Shown in pieces: positions 1 to 8,415 of a DNA stretch of 27,819 nt. Below the pieces are notes generated by a model. That model did no database searches, had not been told where the DNA came from, and was given only the letters and a program-made list of their open reading frames with translations. Within the stretch, counting starts at the first letter, position 1. Each line of letters opens with the position of its first letter. The position numbers and the translations under genes are program-made. The DNA is taken from contig JAIXMF010000170.1 of assembly GCA_025201365.1 (NCBI GenBank), forward strand, positions 1-27,819, in the 5' to 3' direction. Source of the stretch: Syncephalis plumigaleata (Eukaryota; Zoopagomycota; Zoopagomycetes; Zoopagales; Piptocephalidaceae).

Positions 1-1007
1 TAAGCATTCAGTGACGTGGTAGTGCGGTTTGTTGTATGAAGTTGATACAGTCAGTATAGTAGTGGAAACAAATAAGAAGAAGTGACAACGATGACAATAA
101 TATCTCTGGAATAAATGCAAAAGAGAGAAAGAGAGCAAAGGGAACTGTATGCTATAGCGGTTTAAAATTCGCATATAAGAATAGAATAAAGGGAGAGGAG
201 AGAGAAGAAAGCGACTTACTGATGCAAACACGCAGATGGTTTAAAATCAATAGGAGTGAGAAATCAATGTCATTGTTTACCATTCAAGCGATATTTACAC
301 AATAATTTCAGCTTACAACATTCAACATCGAATAAGCACTACTTATATCCAGTATGAATATGTAGTAATTCCATATTAATAGGACACTAAGCAGTATCAA
401 ATAAATATGTGATATTCATTAGGTGTCTATCATTGCTAATACATTAATGAATGATCTGTATTGACTAGCATGTCTATACTCAATTGATCATGTCACTCAC
501 TAGTTGTATGTATGGCCAAATGGTAATAGCTCATACGTTGTACATTCATGTTAAGAGGAATGATTTGTATGCGTGGATATTGCTTGTTGATCTCACTAGA
601 ACTGATGACGCAATCATACACTCGATATCCTCATCTATTCATGTTTACACTACACCACTCATTAACAATGGCAAGTCAGCGCATATTACGTTGTTTGATT
701 AGTATCAAGTAAATGTAGCATTTATAATCAATCAATGAATAGTGCTGTCATACTGATAGATACTAGTAGTAGTCATTGTAGATTAGGTAAAAGTGTCTAG
801 ATGTAAGCAATTCGATTGCGTATCTACTGTCCGATATCCATATGATTGACATGGCACAATTGCAGCCTGTTTGATGTTCATTAGGACAAAGGTGACATTC
901 ATGCATGGTAGCATCATTCAGAAGCAATTATTGGATATTTGATGATATCGATTTGTCTATTCTGTATGGCATTGTTGTATTACAACTATTCCACCTATAA
1001 ATAAACA
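1..1007. other. Left flank, no supported gene
   Basis: This AT-rich stretch has no long open frame with a recognisable product. The first 230 bases of the plus strand are purine-rich, with several GA-rich runs. The short open frame at 484-702 has no homology I recognise and no codon signature. Around 803-868 there is one intron-like unit (a GTAAGC donor, a CATATGATTGAC stretch and a GCAG acceptor) that resembles the repeated introns further right, so the array may have a decayed outlier here. A TATAAATA motif lies at about 995-1002. Confidence 0.5.
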
Positions 1008-1132
1008 ATGCTAATCGATTCATCTTATCATCATCATCAGGTGTGTCTACTCTTTTTATTCTATTCCATACTCATTACTCCATTTCGTTTGTTTGTTTGT
1101 TTGTTTGTTTGTTTCTCTTGCTCTTCCATTAG
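1008..1132 (+). other. Possible 5' coding exon and first intron of the micro-exon gene
   Basis: An ATG at 1008 opens 11 codons (a His-rich stretch ending in CAT CAT CAT CAG at 1040). A GTGTGT donor follows at 1041, then a T-rich stretch with GTTT repeats (about 1086-1114) and an acceptor CATTAG ending at 1132. From 1133, four further codons run in the same frame into the ATG at 1145. The gene could therefore start at 1008 and be 15 residues longer. Against this, GTGTGT is a weaker donor than most here, there is no clear CTAAT branch site near the acceptor, and the TATA-like motif at 995-1002 is too close to the 1008 ATG. I take 1145 as the default start and leave this as an alternative; the region could instead be 5' untranslated. 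Confidence 0.3.
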
Positions 1133-1144
1133 GACAATATCAAC

Positions 1145-4100
1145 ATGGAATCATCTGCTGATAACAATAACGATAATAGCCAACCTATAGTTAATGCTAC
1201 AACATCCGTATCATCAAATTCCACTGGTATTTCTATTATCATCATCATCATCGATACTAGTCAACATACTAATTGTAATACTACTATCTAATGGTCTTTC
1301 TAATGACAATCAATAGATGGTAAGTCTATATCGTATGACATCGATTGCAATGCTGATGATGATGTCACATATGATGCTGTCAATCATAGCTGGTGAGTTA
1401 AACAACGAGTGAGTATGACATATGTCGTGTTGACTGGAATGTAAATCAAAATCATATGTCACTATTATAGAAGCAGACGTAAGTTGATATTCTGTCTAAA
1501 TAAACATACAACGTACTAATTGCAATACTCGTATGATAGGATGTGAGTTGTGAATCACGATGATCCTGTGCCATACACTCATTGAAATGTGGCAATCGAT
1601 TCCCGTATGATTATCATGCATAGGAACACGTAAGCTACTAGTATCATTGCAATAAGCCATTTGATTCACGTATGATTGCATGCATTAGTGGGTAAGCGAG
1701 CACTCGTTGGAATGTGGCATTCGATTCACTGATGATGACGCGTAATAGATTGTAAGTGGGCGGTATTCTGATTGCAGTATACGTCATGCTAATTGCAATG
1801 GCACAATTGCTTCACTTGCCATTCCACACACACACACATATATGACAGCATGTAGGTGATCATTTCGATCATAGCATACGATGTGCTCATTACAAGTTGA
1901 CATGTCATGATACGTGTACGATGACCTGTAACAGGATGTAAGTTGTTAGTCTAGCATTACTGTATAATGTACTAATAACAACAACAATCATCATCATTCT
2001 CTTTGCATATGATTGCACTAGTATGTAAGTGGATATTTCCATACTAATGCATAAAGTGTTAATAGCAATGCATCACACACTCATACATACATAATAGATT
2101 GTAAGAAGTTAGCATTCCAGTCTTACTAGTCGATGTACTCATTACCCTATGGCATACAATTCACATATGATTACGAGTAATAGTATGTAAGTGATGATTA
2201 TTGCAATGTGCAATCGGTTAATTACAAATTGATTGACGATTCACATACGCATCCATGTAACAGAGGGTAACTAGACATTCCTATCGTGATATGTGTGATG
2301 TGTTAATCGAAATGAGGAACATGGATCATGATGGATGATTACACGGCATAGACTGTAGGTTGTCATTCTAGTGTCAGTATACGGCATACTAATCATAGTA
2401 TTTATTCATTATTACGAATAATAGGAGGCAAGTCATTATGATGACTATAGAATACGATATGCTAATTGTAGCATGATGCATGATTGACTTGTAACAACAC
2501 ATGCAGAAAGATGTAAGCTAGCATTCCAATAATAATCACAATAATCATAATGGATGACATGCTAAGTGAAATGCTTCATACAATTCATATACGTGTGTGT
2601 GTGTGTGTGTGTGTATGGTGATCACACAACATAGAGCGTAAGTTAACACGTGGACTGCAATCCCAAAAGTGTAGCTCACCTATGACGATGGAATACAATA
2701 GGCCGTAAGTTATCATTTCGATTGAAGCATATGAGACATTAATTGGAGTATGGAATACAATCCACGTACTATTACGTACAACAGAAGGTAAACTAGCATT
2801 ATAATGACAATAGACAGTGCACTAATAGGAGTGTTACATGTGATCTGTATACGACTATGTACAGCGAATAGTAAGCTAGTACTATAATGACAATGGATGA
2901 TGTGCTAATTGTAACATGGCATACAATCCATATGCATTTATGAATGGCAGGGAGTAAGTAAACATACTGATTTCACCATGCGATGAGCTAATTATATTGT
3001 GAAATTCACGTATGATTATGAATGGCAGTGGGTAAGTTAGCATAATGCCTACAGCATACGATGAGCTAATCGCAAATTGATATACATTTTACGTATGAAT
3101 ACACGTTACAGTTTGTAAGTTAGCATAGAGATTTCAGCATGTGATATGCTAATTATATTGTGAAACTCACGTATGATTACATGTAACAGAGGGTAAATTA
3201 ATTGTGATTAGAGCATGCAATCAACTGATTATAATTTGGTGGTCAATTCAATTATTGCTACATATAACAGAGAGTAGGTTTGCATAGCAATTATAGTGTA
3301 CGCTGGGCTAATCGTGAATTAATATATGACTCACTTACACTTATGCACATCAGGGGGTAAGGCATAATAGTGATTATAGCACACAATGAGCTAATCGCAA
3401 ACTGGTATGAAATTACTTATGTATACGCACATCAGCTGGTAAGCAAAAATAGTGACCACATCATACGATGAACTAATTGTAAACTGCTATGCAATTTACT
3501 TATGAGTACATGTAACAGAGAGTAAGTTGGCATATGGATTACACCATACGACAAACTAATGATAAGCTGGTATGCAATTCACTTATGATCGCATGTAACA
3601 GCAAGTAAGTTGGTATGATAATTACACCATACGATGAACTAATGATAGGCTGGTGTACAATTCACTTACGCTTATGCGCATCAGTGGGTGAGTCGAAATA
3701 GTGATTGCAACATACGATATACTAATTGTAAGCTTGTATACAATTCAATTATGATTACATATAACAGGAAGTAAGTCAAAGTAATGATTGCAGCCTACAA
3801 TGAACTAATCGTAATGCTACGTCTTCTATATGATTATGAATGATAGGCCGTAAGCTAGCGCCATAATTGCAGCATACGATGCATTAATCGTAATGAATAC
3901 GACCCATATGTGATTACAAATGATAGGAGGTAAGCTATTATTTGATACCAATGCTGAATGAACTAATTGCAAGATGCTCTATGGCTCATGTATGCTTACA
4001 TTTAATAGGAGGTAAGCTGGCAGGTTGGTTACAAGATGTGCCACGCTAATGGTAATGTCATTGAATGATTCACATAAAACTACAAATGTCAGAGGGTAAG

Positions 4101-4663
4101 CCAGCATTTCAGCTAATTTCCACAGCACATTAATCGTATTGTGGTATACCATTGACCGTTGATTACGTATGAAAGAAAGTAAGTCATCATTCTGATTACA
4201 ATCTACGGTATGCTAATCGGAATGTGATATTTACTTGTATCATTATTATTATAGAAAGTAAGCAGACACCGAATGATAATGCATCACGCACTCATTACAA
4301 TGGGAATACAATCCACGTATAATCATTTACAGAAAGACGTAAGTTTTGTCGTTTGATTTGGTCAAGCATCTTGTGAAACTAATCCACTATTGTATGCCCT
4401 AGTTGGAGAAGGCGAATCAACATGTAAGTTGATGTCACGATTACAATCTACGGCATACTAATCGAAATATGACAAATGATTGACGTATGGCCACATGATA
4501 GCTTGTAAGTTAAACGTGTCAGTTAGTAGACATGAAGCATTAATCATAGTGTGACATACAACTCCCGTATGATCATGGATACTAGGATGTGAGCTAGCAT
4601 CTTTAACGTTAATACATCGATCTAATTGCAATACGATGTACATTATTTGAATGATAGCAATAA
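1145..4663 (+). CDS. Micro-exon gene: about 81 codons over 43 coding exons, 35 of them single codons
   Basis: I do not recognise the product. Exon 1 (1145-1226) encodes 27 residues rich in Asn and Ser. Later exons lie between an acceptor (mostly TAG or CAG) and a donor (mostly GTAAGT or GTAAGC): 1317 ATG; 1390 CTG; 1471-1478 AAGCAGAC; 1540 GAT; 1624 GAACAC; 1689 TGG; 1749 ATT; 1849 CAT; 1935 GAT; 2022 TAT; 2098 ATT; 2184 TAT; 2264 AGG; 2352 ACT; 2425 GAG; 2507 AAAGAT; 2635 AGC; 2702 GCC; 2785 AAG; 2865 CGAATA; 2951 GGA; 3029 TGG; 3112 TTT; 3190 AGG; 3271 AGA; 3354 GGG; 3436 CTG; 3519 AGA; 3602 CAA; 3685 TGG; 3768 GAA; 3847 GCC; 3927 GAG; 4009 GAG; 4093 AGG; 4176 AAA; 4255 AAA; 4333 AAAGAC; 4403-4423 (7 codons); 4502 CTT; 4586 GAT; 4658 CAA then TAA. 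Exon 1 ends in phase 1 and the 8-nt exon restores phase 0; all later exons are multiples of three. Joined, the 49 codons from 1540 stay open to TAA, while both other frames hit stops. The C-terminal part is charged and helix-like, with three Trp and a basic stretch. No signal peptide or membrane segment is seen. The exact ends of the 8-nt exon and of the last exon are the least certain. Confidence 0.78.
1227..4657 (+). repeat. Array of 42 related short introns with a unit of about 83 bp
   Basis: Intron lengths run from 57 to 122 nt, with many at 75-81 and about ten at exactly 80. They share a loose consensus: GTAAGTTAGCAT at the start, a CATACGATG motif, then CTAAT followed by TGTAA or CGTAA near the middle, a CACGTATGATTACATG motif about 20 nt before the end, and TAACAG or AATAG at the acceptor. 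The block 3032-3770 is the most regular. The intron from 1752 contains a CA microsatellite and the one from 2513 a GT microsatellite, which explains their greater lengths (97 and 122 nt). The intron from 2428 begins with GCAAGT, so it is a GC-AG intron. The Sac1, Mad2 and HMG introns in this window do not carry the CACGTATGATTAC motif, so the family looks confined to this gene. Confidence 0.8.
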
Positions 4664-5976
4664 GCAGTAAGTAATAATCCACAATAATTATACCCATACT
4701 GATCCAGTATGATCAGAGCAAGACAAGGACATCATCAAGTAAATATCATAGGTATTCAAGTCAAGAATGTATTGGTGCAAGACCCTTTAGTGCCCATGCC
4801 ATTCAAGTCATTATTCCTTGGACCAAGAAATATATCTACAAGTCCATTCAATCGCTTATTGAATAAATATGTCGTGTTTTGACCATTATAATTTTCATAA
4901 TTCTTTGAACACCCTATGATATACTCTAGCTTGCTCATTCAAGAATGTATAAACGCAATAGTATCATCTTCTATTTCTTCATTGCTTTGATGTTTTGTAT
5001 GAGCAATGGTATTGAGTGAATACACGAGTATCGGCATTCATGTTTGTGATAAAGCATTATCATTGCATTTGTAAGCAACTTGATGGTAAATGGATGGTTC
5101 AAATCAATGAATACCGAACAGGAATAGCAATTACAATGACATCATTCCCATTCCTAATAAGTCATCATCATTCTATTGGAATTGACTATTAGATGACAAT
5201 GTCTATTGCCCTATACGACGTATAGAATGAATGGTACGCCATAATACGTTTTTACTTGAATGGCTTAAATCACAAGCAGCATCGGATGTATAATCCTTAT
5301 TTCACTCAAACTTCCGGTGCATGCCATAACAATAATCAAGTTCCCATGATAATATAGATAGCGGCAATTTTCTCCTTTTTTTCACGTTTACACGCATTAT
5401 GAAAGTGCCGTTTAGCTTGTACTTGCATTTACGGAATAGCCATATTTGGAGGACATGACACATGGCATACAATTATGACACGAGGAGGTATAGAATAGGA
5501 AACTGCCCTAGTTAGAAAACCCCTTCAGAAGAACGCTAGGCCAATTTCCTTATTCCTAAAATGTCAATCAATCCATTTAGAGATAAATTGCTGTATATAA
5601 ATGGTAATTCCTTTTTAGTCCACTACAAATACTAATATTCTGTAATGCCAAATATTAGTAGCAAGCAATACTTGTCCTACCGTTTATTTGTTGTATTGAG
5701 GCCTTAAGGTTCTCCCCATTTAAACGGTAGCTCCGTTAGTTTGGTATTCCGCATAAAGACGAATACATGTGTTTGTTGTTTCATCATCTACCCTCTCTCT
5801 CTTCTTCTGCTTATTCGCGTTATCCATTACGGTAGAATTGATTTATATCTGGCATGCAACAATGCGCGAATTCCCCAATGTCATTATTCAACTTTTAATC
5901 ACTTTTTACGTTACTTTCTCCTCATTACGACTGCAACGAACGTCGTATTTCTTTCCTTTCATAACAATCAATCACG
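4664..5976. other. Intergenic region between micro-exon gene and secreted-protein gene
   Basis: No gene could be supported. The first part is presumably the 3' untranslated region of the micro-exon gene; a further GTAAGT at 4668 follows the stop codon and could start an untranslated intron. The short frames at 4756-4938 (minus) and 5741-6068 (plus) have no recognisable product. A perfect 10-bp inverted repeat, CTACCGTTTA at 5677-5686 and TAAACGGTAG at 5721-5730, lies about 250 bp before the next start codon. A TATATAAA motif is present near 5594. Confidence 0.5.
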
Positions 5977-6778
5977 ATGACTGGCATTATCAGCAGATTG
6001 GTAATAGTAGGATCCCTATTAATGTTAGCATTATTACAAATCATTCAAGAGCATGCACTTCAAAGTAATGCCATGCCAATGCCATTGTCTTTTAAATCAT
6101 CGACATCATCCAAATCTAGCGGAGGGGGTACAAGCAAGTTTAAACTATTTGGATCATCATCCAGTAGCAGCAGTAGTGGTAGCAGCAGTAGTACTGGTAG
6201 TACTGTTGGTAGTAGTGGCGCCTTGGGCCTTTTAAATAAAATCACGTCAAAAACATCAAGTAAAACGACCAGCTCTACCGATAGTAAGACATCGAGTTCT
6301 TCCGATAAAAAGGATCAAGATACAAAGACCGATTTGAAACTTAGCGCTATTCCATTACCACCTGACAGTAGTAGTAAAGGAAGCTCGAAAGGTGGCACGG
6401 CCATCAAAGGTATAGCTAAACTGTTTAAACCTTCTCACAAGGGCAGTTCAGAGTTGGTTAATTGTCATGATACAATGAACTCGAAATACTCCAAGGATTC
6501 CGTGTCAACGGTCGGGAATAATCAGGAATTAAAGATAACCTCCAAATGGAGTGTTATAAACGATGGATGTCGAGCTGATGGTACACTCAATGGCACTAAA
6601 GTATCCATAAAATGCAAGTCTGGCACTGCAATTACAAGTTTCCTGAGCATATTTAAAGGAGCGGTAAGTGACATGGCGTCGTATACTAGCATGATATTAG
6701 CATGATATTAATAGTGACTTGTTTGTATAGGAAAAAGCATCGTTCGAACATAAAAAGTACAAATGCTCCGTGTCCTAA
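5977..6778 (+). CDS. Small secreted Ser-rich, four-cysteine protein
   Basis: Family not recognised. The model has two exons, 5977-6663 and 6731-6778, and encodes 244 residues. The N-terminus has a hydrophobic core typical of a signal peptide, with a likely cut near residues 25-30. Residues about 35-150 are low complexity: runs of Ser, with Gly, Thr and Lys. The C-terminal part of about 90 residues is more ordered and contains four Cys. The intron (6664-6730) has a GTAAGT donor, a TTAAT-like branch site and a TATAG acceptor. Without splicing, the frame runs into a short tail and loses the fourth Cys, so the spliced form is more convincing. The stop codon is at 6776-6778, six bases before the retrotransposon begins. 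A role as a secreted effector or wall protein is possible but is only inference. Confidence 0.75.
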
Positions 6779-6779
6779 T

Positions 6780-6784
6780 GATCT
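6780..6784 (+). repeat. Target-site duplication, left copy (GATCT)
   Basis: GATCT directly precedes the 5' LTR and recurs directly after the 3' LTR at 12203-12207. A 5-bp duplication is the usual length for Ty3/gypsy integration. It fixes the exact ends of the element. Confidence 0.93.
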
Positions 6785-7060
6785 TGTGATGATGTCTACC
6801 GTTTTCGGTAGAATCATGTCATGATTAACAGCCCCTCCAAGTATAAATAGGTCCAACTAGAACCTATCTATCATTATCGAACAAAAAAGCTATCTTTTAT
6901 CCCCTCTCTCAATAAAAAGCGTTTATACCTTTCGAAAATCCTCTCGTTTATTTGATATTGCAAGTATAGAATCGTAGCGTAAAGGTATATTTACTGGAAC
7001 CTACGATTACGGGTCTTTGATATTAACCCAATTACACGCTGTTCTCACTAGAACGCCACA
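6785..7060 (+). repeat. 5' LTR (276 bp)
   Basis: It starts TGTGATGATG and ends CGCCACA. A TATAAATA box at 6842-6849 and an AATAAA signal at 6911-6916 are the likely promoter and polyadenylation signals. Two short palindromes sit near the left end: a hairpin with TTTT loop at 6795-6812 and a perfect AATCATG/CATGATT pair at 6812-6826. By eye it matches the 3' LTR base for base. Confidence 0.94.
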
Positions 7061-7062
7061 AT

Positions 7063-7080
7063 TGGTGGAGAACCCGGGCG
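7063..7080 (+). other. Putative primer-binding site
   Basis: TGGTGGAGAACCCGGG begins two bases after the 5' LTR. Its TGG start fits pairing with the CCA end of a tRNA, and the position is right for the minus-strand primer site. I cannot say which tRNA is used. Confidence 0.55.
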
Positions 7081-7270
7081 GTATCAATCGTAAAGATACT
7101 GCCAACTATACTTACAATAACAAATATACACCTCGTCTCTCCCCTCGCTCTCGCTCTCTTCGTTTTTACGCCTATAATATCACGAGTCATATATTATCTT
7201 ACCTTATTTCTTTTATATATTTCCTTTACGTCCCTTAACGACCTTACCACAGCTTCTGGTACACAACTGC

Positions 7271-8410
7271 ATGTCCCGCGAGTTGCGAGCTCTAGCCAAC
7301 GATCCACACAGCGCACATATCATGGCTACATTGCAGCAACCTGGCCAAGACAACCAGCCAGACGCAGGACCTGCCCCTCGTCGAGATGCCGCGCCCAACC
7401 GTGTCGAAGGTACCCCTGTTCCAGCACACGAGGACCTTGCAAACCCTTTCGGCGAGTACACGCCAAATGCTCGCCGAGTTTGTGAACTCGTGAACGGTGT
7501 AGCAACCCGATTAGATGAACTACAAGTTAACGAGCAGAATCAAGTGCAAGAGTTTCTCAACGCACACCAACGACGCCACGATTTAGCTCACCTATTTCGG
7601 AATGCTGCGCCCACGCATCAAGTCAACTTCCCGCCAGTACTCCCTCCCATCAAGATTGAAGAGTACGATAGGAAGAAGGAGGACTTCTACACGTGGCTTA
7701 CTCGTTTTGAACTTATCGTCGCCAAATACGAGCTGCTCAACGACGAGAGTATTCACCAGCTCATGATTGCCATGAGTCGCTCATACCCTCAATGGGCCCG
7801 CACCACGAGTTTGGCGCTGGATCAACGTCCGATGACGTACGGTGACGTGCTAAATAGCTTAAAACGACATGTACTCGGTGGCGACCCCATCGATAAGGCG
7901 ATGTTGCAATTCCGCCAGACACGTTACCGATCGCCGGAAACGTTACGAAGCTACGCCAATCGTATCACCGAAGCTGCCCTCAACGCCAATCAAGGACCGG
8001 AAGAACAATGGACGCAATTCCGATGTGGCCTTCCGGAAGATTTACGCTCGCACTTGACGTTACACCGCATCACTAATTGGGAACAGATGATGGACTTTGT
8101 GGATGATCTCGATGTATTAACCAAGCAACGCAAGTCACATACTGTCGCCGCCCTCGATATACCCAATCCTGATCCGGTTGTAGCTCACGCCGCTCCTCGC
8201 CCACAACAGAATGCTCATCGTAGACCTAACACCAACCGTCCTCGTCCAGTCACTCGTAGCTGCTTCCTTTGTGAGGGTACGGATCATTTCAAGAATGATT
8301 GCCCTTACGCTGACGCTATCCAGGAAGCGATTCGACAAAAACGCAATGCACCTGCAGAACGGAATGTCGAGGCTGACGTCAATACTGGCGTGCAGCAGAC
8401 GGAAAACTAG
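7271..8410 (+). CDS. gag: Retrotransposon gag (379 aa)
   Basis: The start is an ATG about 210 bp after the LTR. The N-terminal part is Pro/Ala-rich, the middle is an alpha-helical capsid-like region of the type seen in Ty3/gypsy Gag proteins, and the C-terminal part is basic with one CCHC zinc knuckle (spacing C-x2-C-x4-H-x4-C, encoded at about 8261-8302) that would bind the element RNA. The length is normal for the family. pol follows in a different frame with a short overlap; many family members make Gag-Pol by programmed frameshifting at such overlaps. Confidence 0.93.
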   Translation: MSRELRALANDPHSAHIMATLQQPGQDNQPDAGPAPRRDAAPNRVEGTPVPAHEDLANPFGEYTPNARRVCELVNGVATRLDELQVNEQNQVQEFLNAHQRRHDLAHLFRNAAPTHQVNFPPVLPPIKIEEYDRKKEDFYTWLTRFELIVAKYELLNDESIHQLMIAMSRSYPQWARTTSLALDQRPMTYGDVLNSLKRHVLGGDPIDKAMLQFRQTRYRSPETLRSYANRITEAALNANQGPEEQWTQFRCGLPEDLRSHLTLHRITNWEQMMDFVDDLDVLTKQRKSHTVAALDIPNPDPVVAHAAPRPQQNAHRRPNTNRPRPVTRSCFLCEGTDHFKNDCPYADAIQEAIRQKRNAPAERNVEADVNTGVQQTEN

Positions 8411-8415
8411 AACGG

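Noticed and set aside
484-702. 72-codon open frame in the left flank
   Set aside because: There is no recognisable product, no splice partner and no compositional difference from its flanks.
1317-4588. Recursive splicing ratchet points
   Set aside because: Ratchet points join AG directly to GT with no bases kept between. Here three or more bases separate them at every site.
1227-4657. The array as a plain satellite or minisatellite with chance splice-like motifs
   Set aside because: In a plain satellite the bases between acceptor and donor should be as similar as their surroundings. Here they are the most variable part, their number is almost always a multiple of three, and they form one open frame ending in a stop.
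1227-4657. The array as a CRISPR-like or other repeat-spacer system
   Set aside because: The conserved and variable parts do not match repeats and spacers: the variable part is 3 nt, and the conserved parts are eukaryotic splice signals.
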